From NCBI RefSeq assembly GCF_902489365.1, contig NZ_CABTZR010000009.1:1-47184 (forward strand): 47,184 nucleotides of DNA. The letters are read 5' to 3'. Made by a program: the position numbers and the translations under genes. The notes under the pieces were generated by a model that worked only from the letters and a program-made list of their open reading frames with translations, did no database searches and was not told the DNA's origin. The stretch comes from an uncultured Corynebacterium sp. Lineage in GTDB: Bacteria; Actinomycetota; Actinomycetes; Mycobacteriales; Mycobacteriaceae. This document shows, in pieces, positions 7,394 through 16,305 of the stretch; position 1 is the stretch's first letter, and every line of letters starts with the position of its first letter.

Positions 7394-10230
7394 TGACGAA
7401 CGTAATTATCTTTGGACACGGCGCCACCGCGGATGACATCCGCTCCCGCCTGAGCGATCTGCGTGCGGTTGGTCTCCTGCAGAACTTCCTCTGGATCGAC
7501 TATGCCCACCCCACCAGTGGGGCCGTCGTACGCTCCTTTACGGAAGAGGGAACGGCGCGCTTGTCGACGCTCGACGAGGCCCTCCGCAGCTTCAGCGGGG
7601 ACGTCCTCCTCGCCACTATTGACCCGATGGATGCGGAACAACCGCAGGACGTCGACAAGCTTACGGAGTGGGTCAGCGCCGTCGATCAACGGCTCATCCA
7701 GGCCTCTAATCTGCGCGTGCGCCTGTTGCTCTCTGCCCTCCCGCGCGAAAGCGTGGATATCGCCCCGTTGCAGGGCTGGAGCAACCTCGTGCTCTCCCCG
7801 GAGGAGGGCGGAACCCCGGCGTCGTCGCGCATCCGTCCCATCAAGCGCACCGCGGACGGCTTCGAGCTGGCACAGTTCGCAGCCCCGGCCGTGGCCAGCA
7901 TTTTCGGTCTGTGGCGCGGCATGCCGGAACCGGCGGTGTTGGATCCGGAGACGCATCGCGTCATCGAAACCGGTGACCGGCAACGCTTCCGCCTCGTGCG
8001 CGCTTTCCACCGCACCATCGATGCCAATGACATCGAGGACAAGGTGAAAAAGGCTGTTTTCGATCCCGGTCAGCGCCTGCCGCAGCCACAGGTCAACAAC
8101 ATTTCGCGCGCCGTGCATTATGCTAACCCGGAGCAGCTCACGGAGCAGTGCGCGCAGATGTTCATCAACCAGGAGATTTCTCCGCTGGTCAGCGCCCCGA
8201 CCGCCTATGAAGAGCTGCAGTCCCATAAGGTCAGCGGCTGGGCAGCACTGAAGGATAATCTGCGTCTGTACTGGTCCACGGTGGTGGGCAAGCCCCAGGA
8301 TTGGGTTGAGGGCCAGCGCGGTGCGATGAACAAGAACGCGGCTACCTTCCTGCAGAAGATGCTCTACGGCGAGGACTCCAGCGTGGAGGTCGTCTTGGCG
8401 GGGCATTCCGGCAAGGGCAGCGGCGCGACGAGCGTCGAAGAGCTGCGCCAAGCAAGCGAGCACACCATGCGGGTCGCCCGGGAGCAGCACTTTTCCTTGG
8501 GGCAGGAACCGCAGTTGTCGCGCACGTGGGAGGCATATCACGACTATGCACTCGGCTTGGTCGATGGCTCGTGGCGCGAGAGCATCGACACCAAGGGGCT
8601 GCGCAATAACCAGGGCAACATGTACATCGTGCAATACGGTGGCCAGTCTGTGCAGGATGTCAGCGCTTCCTTCCAAGGCTTCCACCCGCTGATGACCAGC
8701 ACGCTGGGCTATACACACGAGTCCCAAGCAACCGTCGCGCCTTTCGATCCAGTAGGTGCCGAGCGTTTTGCCGCTGACATCGAGTACACCAGCCAGCAGA
8801 CCCGCAACGAGGCGGTGAGCCGCAAGAAGCACGAGTTTGCGTCGTGGCGAGCAAAGAACAGCACCACTTTCGCCTGGAAGGTGGGCCAGGGCCTATGGGA
8901 GAAGCTGGGGCATGCCCAGCAGAAGTACCGCGACGCGCACGCCAAAGCACGCGAGCTGCAAGAGCTGGCCAATAACTTCCAAGCGCGGGATTTCAACGCG
9001 GAAAACAAAGCACTGACCCGGAAGCTGCGCACGATGTGGATCGTGCTCTTCGTGGCGCTTGCCCTCATGACCTACATGGTGGCCGGGCGCTACAACCCAG
9101 ACTTGCCGCTGGGTGAGTATTTGCAGTGGTTCGATTGGCCGTGGTACGTCGTGGGCATCATCCTGGCGGTCGTGCTTTTCCTCATCTGCTCTTGGGCGGT
9201 CTTTACTAAGGCTCAGCGTGAAATCTTTGACTACGTGCAGAGGCGAAAGCTGCTCAACCGCAATCAGGAAATTGCCGCCCAGAATCTGGCAACCTCCTCC
9301 GCGGAGATTTCGCGCATCTCTAATGCCTACAACCAGTTCCTGAGCTGGTCGGCGCTGCTGGGCCGTGCGATCTACGCACCCTTCGGCCGCAAGGAGACGT
9401 CGAGCGACCGGCTGCGGACACCGCAGGCGGGTCTTCCAGAAAACGCTCGCATTGCCCAGGCCGTGCTCAACCGCGACGATGCTGTGCGCATGACGGATGA
9501 AATCCGCTCCTACATCTTCCAGACGGAATGGGCACACCGTTCGCTTAAGTCACTGCTCGACGACATGAATAACACCTTCGAGCGCAACCGCACTGGTCAC
9601 TCGGCCGTGGCGCTCAATGAGATGTGGGGCATGGCTGGACTGGGATCCAGCACCGCCTTGGATAACCTGTCGCGCAACCTCGATCACGCTTACATGCAGG
9701 ACCGTGACCTGAAGCAACAGGAATGGCAGAAGGTCATCACGGATCCGCGGATGACCCGCAGTCTGCAGCGCTACCTAAGCCGCGTGACTTTCCGCGAGGA
9801 GGGCGGCAGCCGCGTGCAGAGCACCTCCGAGTTCCTCGCCGGAATGAACCAGGAAAAGGGAGCCCTCCAGGCGTTTAGTCCCAACGCACTCACCAGCGCT
9901 GGCGGCGCTGAAGGTTATACCGAAATTGATGGCTCCCGCACGCGCATCGTGGAGGTCGACAGCCAGACCGCGCTGACTAGCCAGCTTTCACGCTCTGTGA
10001 CCGTGGTGCAGTACGGAAAGATTACGGATTTCAAGTACTTGATTCCGGATGCGTCGTCCAGCGCACAGCCTTTTGCTCAGCCCTCGGATCTGTCCTTGGA
10101 TGAGTTGGATGACACGAATCACATGGACTTTAAGTCGCCAGTGCAGGAGAACAACGAAGGCTCATCCGCACGTCCATTCTTTGGCCAGCCGGCAGCCCCG
10201 GACCTCTCAGACCTCGACGAAACCTTCTGA
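7393..10230 (+). CDS. Two-TM membrane protein with DLDETF C-terminus
   Basis: 945 residues, function unknown. The N-terminal half starts NVIIFGHGATADDI, resembling the first strand and loop of an alpha/beta nucleotide-binding-like fold, but no catalytic motif is evident. A charged, probably coiled-coil stretch (about 475-540) leads into two transmembrane helices (about 545-568 and 583-605) joined by a 14-residue loop. A second helical region (about 605-680) and a cytoplasmic C-domain follow. The protein ends PDLSDLDETF, nearly the same as the end of the tubulin-like protein upstream. A related internal copy, SLDELDDT, lies about 40 residues earlier. The hairpin topology puts both large domains inside the cell, so it may anchor the tubulin-like filament or GTPase to the membrane (inference). 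ATG overlaps the previous stop by one base. Confidence 0.8.
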   Translation: MTNVIIFGHGATADDIRSRLSDLRAVGLLQNFLWIDYAHPTSGAVVRSFTEEGTARLSTLDEALRSFSGDVLLATIDPMDAEQPQDVDKLTEWVSAVDQRLIQASNLRVRLLLSALPRESVDIAPLQGWSNLVLSPEEGGTPASSRIRPIKRTADGFELAQFAAPAVASIFGLWRGMPEPAVLDPETHRVIETGDRQRFRLVRAFHRTIDANDIEDKVKKAVFDPGQRLPQPQVNNISRAVHYANPEQLTEQCAQMFINQEISPLVSAPTAYEELQSHKVSGWAALKDNLRLYWSTVVGKPQDWVEGQRGAMNKNAATFLQKMLYGEDSSVEVVLAGHSGKGSGATSVEELRQASEHTMRVAREQHFSLGQEPQLSRTWEAYHDYALGLVDGSWRESIDTKGLRNNQGNMYIVQYGGQSVQDVSASFQGFHPLMTSTLGYTHESQATVAPFDPVGAERFAADIEYTSQQTRNEAVSRKKHEFASWRAKNSTTFAWKVGQGLWEKLGHAQQKYRDAHAKARELQELANNFQARDFNAENKALTRKLRTMWIVLFVALALMTYMVAGRYNPDLPLGEYLQWFDWPWYVVGIILAVVLFLICSWAVFTKAQREIFDYVQRRKLLNRNQEIAAQNLATSSAEISRISNAYNQFLSWSALLGRAIYAPFGRKETSSDRLRTPQAGLPENARIAQAVLNRDDAVRMTDEIRSYIFQTEWAHRSLKSLLDDMNNTFERNRTGHSAVALNEMWGMAGLGSSTALDNLSRNLDHAYMQDRDLKQQEWQKVITDPRMTRSLQRYLSRVTFREEGGSRVQSTSEFLAGMNQEKGALQAFSPNALTSAGGAEGYTEIDGSRTRIVEVDSQTALTSQLSRSVTVVQYGKITDFKYLIPDASSSAQPFAQPSDLSLDELDDTNHMDFKSPVQENNEGSSARPFFGQPAAPDLSDLDETF

Positions 10231-10253
10231 CGGAACCTCTTTAAGGAACGTTG

Positions 10254-12617
10254 ATGACACACAACCCGAAACCTTCGATTGCGGACGTACCGCTGAGTGA
10301 GCTGAGCACGCTGCACGAGCTCAAACGCGTGAGCGCCGATGATGTGCGCGACGCTGTATCAGCACCGTTTAGGCAGTTCGCTGAACAGATCGCCGCCACG
10401 TTCAACGGCGAGGAGGTGGCCCATCCGGAGCTGAGCGCGGAGGCGCGCAACGCTGCGGTGACGCAGGAAGAACGTGCCGCGCGAGAGCGCGCAGCACAAG
10501 AAGAGGCCGCACGAGAGCGCGCAGCACGGGAGGAAGCGGCGCAAGTGGAGGCACCCCCGGCATTCCCCAAGCCACAGCAGGTCCAGCAGGCACAGCCTGC
10601 GGCAGCGGGTCCGCGCGACTTCTTCGCTGAGTGGGAAGCACTGCAGGCCGAGGAGGAGCAAAAGACTCAGGTCAACGAAGAGGACTACATCACTATCCCG
10701 GGCTTCGGTATCCGAGCGGAGTATCAGTACCGCCAAGAGCCAGACTGGGTTCCACCGGGCATCAACTTCGAGGTTGAGGTACCGCTTGAGACGCAGCCGG
10801 AACAGGATTCTCAAGAAGAGCCTGGCTATGGCGTGGAACCAGAACCGGTTCCAGAGGACACCGACCAGCGCCATCCGGTGCGCCTGTGGTGGCCTGAGCT
10901 GGAGCACGCGCCGGACGAGGTGGTCTTCTACCGAGTGGTAGCCGATGATTCCGAGATGGTTGCCTCGCCGGATGCTGGCGACACCCTCGTCTACACCAAG
11001 GGAACCGCCTACCGTGACCACACCCCGGGCGAGGCAGGCCTGCGCCACTACGCAGTGTGGGCCTACAAGGGCCGGGACCTTCGAGAGCTCATCAACAGCC
11101 AACCGGTCTTCATGGGAGACACCGGCGTGGTCTTCCCGCCGGTCAACGTCCAGGTTTCCACTATCAAGGGTGCTATCCAAGTGTCCTGGGACCTGCTGCC
11201 GGGCCACTCGAGCGCCATGGTTTATGCGTGCCGGGATAGTGAGAAGGAAAAGCTTTCCCCGCGCTTCGAACAAGACGTGGATAGCAGCGGGCGCAAGGCC
11301 ACCATTCCAGTGCAGGAAGCCGGGCAGACCGTGGTCATTTCCCTGCTGGGCCAAGCGGAGTTTCACGGCGCTACCGAGCAGAGCCAGGACGAGGTTGCCG
11401 TTCAGCGTTCGGTGAAGCTGGCTAGCGAGCTTGAAAAACTGGAGCTCTCTCGCTGCGAGCGGCGCAGCGACTATGGCCAAGATTCCATTGAGGTGGACTG
11501 GTATTCGCCCAAGACCGGTGAGGTAAAGATCTATCTCACGCCGACCGCCCCGCAGGCGGATCTGCGTACGTCGGCGGTGCCGAAGACGTACGTCGAAAGT
11601 GCACTGTCGAGTGCTATCAGTGAGACCCGCGGCGTATCTGAGCCGGGCTCCTTCCAAACCACGACGGTGCCCTGGCCGCCGGATTGGTACGAGGTCTATA
11701 TCACCCCTGTGAACTTCAACGATGCTGATGCCTGGGTCGGTGAATCCAAGGTGTTGCAGCGCGTGCAGTCCATCGAGGATGACCAGTTCCGGCTGATTGA
11801 GCGCGTGGATAGCCAGCTCGTCACTTTCGACTGGCCGAAGGGCGCGACCGCCGTGGAGTACTCCACCAACCGCGAGCACGATCAGATTCGGGAGGAAGAC
11901 TACGACCTCCAGGGAGGCATCCGCCTGCACTTGGATCAGCACGGCGATACCGTGCGGCTGCGGCCCTATGCGGTCTTCGCCGGTAAGCGCACCGAGGGCG
12001 AAGAACGAGTGATTCAGTACGAGGGTCTGCGCCCGGTGACGTATGACTTCGAGGTCGATTACTCTCAAGGCCAGGTCCGGGTGTTCCTTTGGAGTTTGGG
12101 CAACGGAGATAAGCGCCAGTTCTCCTGCCAGGTTGTCTACCGAGCTGACCGTCTGCCGCTTTTCCCCGAAGACGGCGAGGCACTCGGCATCGTGGAGACC
12201 AACCTGCAGAGCACCACGCACGTTGCTCATGGTTTAGGCCCGATGCGTGGGCAGCATCCGGATTTCACGGTGTCAATTGGTGAGCACGTCCAGCGCGGGG
12301 GTTTTATCCGCCTCTTTGCGGTTGAGGGCTTTGACAGCCACGTTGATAGTTCTTTCGATAGCTTCGGCGGGCAGGATGCCTTCAGCAGTTTCTCCGAAAG
12401 TTACAGTGATCCCGCCCCCACGCTGAGCGCACTGGATAAAGCCGTGGTGGTGGAAGGTGATGTGTCTTACAGACTGGTGCTGTACCCACCCATGCAGAAT
12501 CAGGCTCCCCACTATGACCAGAACTACGCCCAGCAACAGTATGAACAGCAGAACTATGACCAGCAGAATTACGGTCTAGATTACAGCCAGGACCAGTACT
12601 ACCAAGGGGGCCAGTAG
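10254..12617 (+). CDS. Soluble beta-rich protein with Gln/Tyr/Asn-rich tail
   Basis: 787 residues, no signal peptide or membrane segment. There is a short conserved-looking N-terminal segment (residues 1-55), then an Ala/Glu/Arg coiled stretch (about 65-105). Several repeats with fibronectin type III or Ig-like character (about 205-745, many Val/Tyr/Trp strands) follow. I recognise no enzyme motif. The last 34 residues (754-787) contain 23 Gln, Tyr or Asn in a Y-Q-Q-N-Y pattern, a prion-like low-complexity sequence. I chose ATG at 10254 because AAGGA (10243-10247) is 6 nt upstream. The adjacent TTG at 10251 is too close to it. It sits between the two-TM protein and the GAP1-like gene with gaps of 23 and 2 bases. 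A scaffold role is my inference. Confidence 0.8.
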   Translation: MTHNPKPSIADVPLSELSTLHELKRVSADDVRDAVSAPFRQFAEQIAATFNGEEVAHPELSAEARNAAVTQEERAARERAAQEEAARERAAREEAAQVEAPPAFPKPQQVQQAQPAAAGPRDFFAEWEALQAEEEQKTQVNEEDYITIPGFGIRAEYQYRQEPDWVPPGINFEVEVPLETQPEQDSQEEPGYGVEPEPVPEDTDQRHPVRLWWPELEHAPDEVVFYRVVADDSEMVASPDAGDTLVYTKGTAYRDHTPGEAGLRHYAVWAYKGRDLRELINSQPVFMGDTGVVFPPVNVQVSTIKGAIQVSWDLLPGHSSAMVYACRDSEKEKLSPRFEQDVDSSGRKATIPVQEAGQTVVISLLGQAEFHGATEQSQDEVAVQRSVKLASELEKLELSRCERRSDYGQDSIEVDWYSPKTGEVKIYLTPTAPQADLRTSAVPKTYVESALSSAISETRGVSEPGSFQTTTVPWPPDWYEVYITPVNFNDADAWVGESKVLQRVQSIEDDQFRLIERVDSQLVTFDWPKGATAVEYSTNREHDQIREEDYDLQGGIRLHLDQHGDTVRLRPYAVFAGKRTEGEERVIQYEGLRPVTYDFEVDYSQGQVRVFLWSLGNGDKRQFSCQVVYRADRLPLFPEDGEALGIVETNLQSTTHVAHGLGPMRGQHPDFTVSIGEHVQRGGFIRLFAVEGFDSHVDSSFDSFGGQDAFSSFSESYSDPAPTLSALDKAVVVEGDVSYRLVLYPPMQNQAPHYDQNYAQQQYEQQNYDQQNYGLDYSQDQYYQGGQ

Positions 12618-12619
12618 GT

Positions 12620-14317
12620 ATGGGTGGCGCATTTAGCTATGCATCGTTCTCCCGCGCCAACGGCCGCGCCGGTGGCTGGGGAGTAGGGCAGAAAGCCGGC
12701 GATATCACCCAGGAGGAGCTGACGGAGCTGGTCTCCTTCGTACCGACATCGCTCAACAACGGCACGACGATCCCGGATTTTCCCTCCGCCCAGCAGCGCG
12801 CGGAATTGGTCCGCCGAACCGCGGTTTTCGCGTTGACTCCTGAGGCAGAAAAGTGGGTCACCATGGTGTCTGTCCCCGCCGGGCTGGATGCGACTGGCCG
12901 CGGTGGCAACGTCTTCACCTACACGTCGATTTCGCGCACGGGAACTCCGCCGGCACCGGCGACGGTCCTGTTTTCTCCTGACGTTCCAGCGCCTTTTTCC
13001 ATCTATGAGGTGGATAAAGTTCAGATACCGGAGGAGATCTCGGCGCGCGGCCCGCTGCACTCGGATGTGCTGCTGGAGGAATTCCTGGATGGGGAGTTCC
13101 GCCACCCAGACAAGCTTCCCGCACCGTTCAAAACGGTCAGCCCGAACCCGAACCCAACCTTCAACCGCGCGTTGGTATCTGCCATGGCGACGGTGTTGAA
13201 CTCCCGCAATGGCTTAGTCATTCTCGTCGCGCCCGACAACCAAGCAGCGTTGTGGATTGCTGCCACCGCTCGCGAGGTGGGAGAGGACGGTTTCGGCTTC
13301 TCCACTTTTGAAAAGGTCGCCGCCATCAACGAGTTCCCGCTGAGCACCTCCACCATGCTCGTGGTGCCGCCGAGCGAGAAGCAGCGTCTAGCGGAGACGG
13401 CTATCCCCGGCAATCCAGTCGTGTTTGCGCTCGATGAAGCCCTGCCAGACGTCAGCGCTTATGAAGCAAGCGCTGCGGAAGAAGCTGAGGCTGTTGCCCC
13501 GGAGCCGCGGGAAGACCAGGCCGAGCAGGGTACTGCGGCCAGCAGCACACCCGAGCAGGCCACCACACAGAGCTTTGATGATTCCTGGGGCAAGGATCCA
13601 GCGGACTTCGGGGCACCACTGACGGAGTCTTCGCCTTTTGCGGCGTCGGCCGAATTCTCGGCAGGCTTTCCACCGAATCCGCTTGATAGCCCTGCGCCGA
13701 ACACACCGCAGGAGAACCCTTTCGCCGCCACACCGGAGGCCGCACCGGAACCCGCTGTACCAGAACCCGGGGGAGCAGCATCAGCCGGCCAGGCGCAGCC
13801 ACAAGTAGCTGCCGGTGGCAATGCCAACGTTCCTGGGCTCAGCGCCGAGGAATGGCACAAGCTTCGGGAATTCGATCCGCGCTGGTGGATCGAGCACCTT
13901 GATGTCAACCGCGGACGCTCAATCCAGCTGGCCTACCTTGATAAGTCTCCGTTGGGGGAGGGGCTGGACAAGGTGTTGATGTCCGCGATAGTGGCCTCCT
14001 GGGTGTTCTATTTCCCGCGGGACTTCAACCTCTTGGCGCAGGATGCGCTGCAGTCCTGGGAGGACCGCGATCTCGAGCACATTGGACACCTCACCGCTAC
14101 GCATTTTGCGGGAGTCATCGCTCTGGAGCATTGCGAGCGCTATGCCACGGGGCGAGTCGCCTCGCTGCTGGACTTCACGGCACAGTTGCTGGCACAACGC
14201 TCAGCACCCCTGCAACAACAACCGGCCCCAGCGCAGCGTGCACAGCACACAGCGTGGCAGCACCGGAGCGCAGCTCTCGGTGAGCACGGTCGAAACACGG
14301 GATTCCACGGAAGGTAA
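12620..14317 (+). CDS. GTPase-associated protein 1-like (GAP1-N2-like) protein
   Basis: 565 residues, cytoplasmic. The N-terminus has FSYASFSRANGRAGGWGVG at residues 5-23, and near residue 90 DATGRGGNVFTY. These two blocks match, from memory, the hallmark of the N-terminal domain of GTPase-associated protein 1 (GAP1-N2). That family is encoded next to bacterial GTPases in predicted NTP-dependent conflict or signalling systems. A Pro/Ala/Glu-rich linker (about 275-405) separates it from a helical C-domain (about 410-525). The GTPase two genes downstream is the obvious partner. Shine-Dalgarno AAGGGGG (12604-12610) lies inside the end of the previous gene, 9 nt before ATG. The family assignment rests on pattern memory, and a profile search would settle it. 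Confidence 0.75.
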   Translation: MGGAFSYASFSRANGRAGGWGVGQKAGDITQEELTELVSFVPTSLNNGTTIPDFPSAQQRAELVRRTAVFALTPEAEKWVTMVSVPAGLDATGRGGNVFTYTSISRTGTPPAPATVLFSPDVPAPFSIYEVDKVQIPEEISARGPLHSDVLLEEFLDGEFRHPDKLPAPFKTVSPNPNPTFNRALVSAMATVLNSRNGLVILVAPDNQAALWIAATAREVGEDGFGFSTFEKVAAINEFPLSTSTMLVVPPSEKQRLAETAIPGNPVVFALDEALPDVSAYEASAAEEAEAVAPEPREDQAEQGTAASSTPEQATTQSFDDSWGKDPADFGAPLTESSPFAASAEFSAGFPPNPLDSPAPNTPQENPFAATPEAAPEPAVPEPGGAASAGQAQPQVAAGGNANVPGLSAEEWHKLREFDPRWWIEHLDVNRGRSIQLAYLDKSPLGEGLDKVLMSAIVASWVFYFPRDFNLLAQDALQSWEDRDLEHIGHLTATHFAGVIALEHCERYATGRVASLLDFTAQLLAQRSAPLQQQPAPAQRAQHTAWQHRSAALGEHGRNTGFHGR

Positions 14318-14335
14318 GAGAAGGAAAGAAGCGTC

Positions 14336-15295
14336 ATGGCTAAATACACACTGCGGGACGGAGAGTCCCGCCGCATCGGCTCAGACGGCATCCTGCGCGT
14401 CGAAGCCTTCGAAATGGGAACCGGCGGCGCCTCGATGGAACTGGCGATCTTGGGGGAGGGCGTTGACGCCGTGCGCGTCCACGATCTCTCCCTCATGGTG
14501 CACTCCCTGCCCGAGCGCGCCACCGTCGTCGTGCGCCCCAAGCGGGGTGGGACGTTTGGTCTGCGCAGCGAGGTGCGCCTGACGGTGAGCAACGCCGGCG
14601 ATTCGGTGACTTTCCCGCGGGTGCTTATCGACGCCGCCGAGGACTCCGCCGAGCGCCTCGCCGAGGTCACCCCGGAATCCGGCAGCTACCGTCTGGAAGC
14701 ATTCGGCACCACTGAGGGCGCCGGAATTACCGACTCCGCCCGCGAGGTGCGCTCCAAGATGCGCCGCGCGGAGCTGGATGTCGCTGGACTCGATGCTGTT
14801 ACCGTGGTCGTCGATGGTTCCGCCTCCATGCAGGTCAACGTCACCCCAAAGATCGTTGAGGCGGCCGCCAAATACATCGATGCGCTCTCCGATGCCTTCC
14901 GGCACTTCCGCGCCACCGACGGCCAGGACAGCATCGAGACCCACAAGGTAGACGAGCTCACTCGGTTCATCGCCGGCGTTATCGATAACGGAGCGGAGCG
15001 CGTCGGCCAGCGCCCCTGGCGTGGGCCGACGGTGGCTTCCACAGCCTCGCTCGCCATCTACGTCACCGATTCCCCCGTGGCCTCCATGCTGGAAACCCAG
15101 GTGCCCACCGTCGTGCTCATCACGAGCGCTATCGGCCGCCAAGAGCTGGAGCTTGCGCACATCAACGGAACCCCAGCTCATGTGGCATACGCGGTGATCG
15201 ACAGGGACGTCGTCAAGCAGCTCGAATCCGGCGCCAACACGGAGCTTTCGGAACTGACCGATCGCGTCACTGCCATGCTGAAAGAGAGGAACTGA
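14336..15295 (+). CDS. Cytoplasmic vWA-domain protein
   Basis: 319 residues without signal or membrane segments. An N-terminal beta-rich domain (about 1-125) starts MAKYTLRDGESRRIG and resembles a TerD-like or other beta-sandwich module. A vWA domain (about 152-319) follows with an apparently complete MIDAS: D160-G-S162-A-S164, T232 and D245 in YVTDS. This is the second vWA protein of the operon and, unlike the first, acts inside the cell. Small vWA proteins beside NTPases often bridge or regulate the motor. Here the GTPase gene follows directly, overlapping by one base (TGATG). Shine-Dalgarno AAGGAAAG (14321-14328) lies upstream of ATG. TerD relation is a weak guess; the vWA call is firm. 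Confidence 0.85.
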   Translation: MAKYTLRDGESRRIGSDGILRVEAFEMGTGGASMELAILGEGVDAVRVHDLSLMVHSLPERATVVVRPKRGGTFGLRSEVRLTVSNAGDSVTFPRVLIDAAEDSAERLAEVTPESGSYRLEAFGTTEGAGITDSAREVRSKMRRAELDVAGLDAVTVVVDGSASMQVNVTPKIVEAAAKYIDALSDAFRHFRATDGQDSIETHKVDELTRFIAGVIDNGAERVGQRPWRGPTVASTASLAIYVTDSPVASMLETQVPTVVLITSAIGRQELELAHINGTPAHVAYAVIDRDVVKQLESGANTELSELTDRVTAMLKERN

Positions 15296-16305
15296 TGAGC
15301 CAGGCACGTTGCCCGTGGACCTTTAAACCGCTCGAGGATGGTGTGACGGTGAGCCCGTACACCAACCGCGAGCTGCCGCAGGGATGGACCGACGCCGTGA
15401 CGCATTGCGTGGCCATGGCCGGTGCGCGTAACTCCGGCAAGTCGCTCTACACCGCGGTGATGATCAAGCAGCTCAAACAGCTGGCCCACAAACACAATCG
15501 CTCCGTCCAAGCGGCGGATGAGTCCACACGCGAGCGCTACGCGGAGGTCTATGAGCGGCCGCTCTTTGAGGAGATGCGGGCCATGGACCCGACGCCAAGC
15601 GCGGTGGCTACCGACGCCTACCAGCGCGATCCGCTGATTTTTGAGCTCGGCAAGTGGCCGGATGAGCAGGGTCGCGAGCGGATGAATTACTTGGTTTTCC
15701 GCGACGTCGCGGGCGAGGACCTGGAGAACCCTCCGGAAAACGAAGCGGACCGCGAGAACCTCGCGTTCTTCTCCCATGCGGACTTGGTGATTTTCCTCTT
15801 CGATCCGCTCCGCGTGCAGCAGATTCAGGATTTTATCCACGGTCTGATCCCGAACATTGGTGAGCTGGGCGCGGACTCTTTGCGGGTCCTGGATAACCTG
15901 CTGGATTTGCTCGATACGGAGACCCCGCCGCCGCTCGCGGTGACCATTTCCAAGTTCGATACCGTGCAGAAGCTGGAGCAGGTGGATGACGTGCGGTGGA
16001 AGAAGCTCATGGCCAACCGCGGTGCTGCCTTCCGCCGCGACACCGGGTGGAATTTCCGCGATTCGGACCGTTGGATGGTTCACCTCGAGGCGGAATCGCT
16101 CTTGCGCTTCTTGGGCGCCAACGATCTGATCAACAAGCTCTATTCGGCCGCGCCGCGCGACGGCAGCTTCTTCGTGGTCTCCGCCTTGGGGGAGGCCCCG
16201 ACCGGCCGCCAGCTGGCGCGCAGCGGCATTGCTCCCTATCGCGTGCTGGATCCCATCCGCTGGCTGCTCAGTCGCCGCGGAGTTTTTGTGCAGGACGTGT
16301 CATGA
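15295..16305 (+). CDS. P-loop GTPase (double-GTPase/DO-GTPase2-like)
   Basis: 336 residues. Walker A G43-A-R-N-S-G-K-S50, G3-type D137-V-A-G140 in FRDVAGED, and G4-like S219-K-F-D222 (usual form N/T-K-x-D) mark a TRAFAC-type GTPase. Between Walker A and G3 there is a helical insert (about 65-125). The residues after G4 include a second alpha/beta part. The layout and the GAP1-like and vWA neighbours match GTPases described in predicted conflict systems (double-GTPase 2), though I cannot confirm the subfamily. The protein has no membrane segment. It lies between a vWA gene (1-base overlap) and a 4-TM gene (ATGA, 4-base overlap), so stoichiometric synthesis with both is likely. The asparagine of G4 is replaced by serine, which may loosen guanine specificity. 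Confidence 0.85.
   Translation: MSQARCPWTFKPLEDGVTVSPYTNRELPQGWTDAVTHCVAMAGARNSGKSLYTAVMIKQLKQLAHKHNRSVQAADESTRERYAEVYERPLFEEMRAMDPTPSAVATDAYQRDPLIFELGKWPDEQGRERMNYLVFRDVAGEDLENPPENEADRENLAFFSHADLVIFLFDPLRVQQIQDFIHGLIPNIGELGADSLRVLDNLLDLLDTETPPPLAVTISKFDTVQKLEQVDDVRWKKLMANRGAAFRRDTGWNFRDSDRWMVHLEAESLLRFLGANDLINKLYSAAPRDGSFFVVSALGEAPTGRQLARSGIAPYRVLDPIRWLLSRRGVFVQDVS

Noticed and set aside
7390..8832. 480-codon minus-strand open frame
   Set aside because: Shadow of the 945-aa protein gene; His/Arg/Ala-rich translation typical of antisense high-GC reading.
10359..12230. 623-codon minus-strand open frame
   Set aside because: Shadow of the 787-aa protein gene, with no start site or domain.
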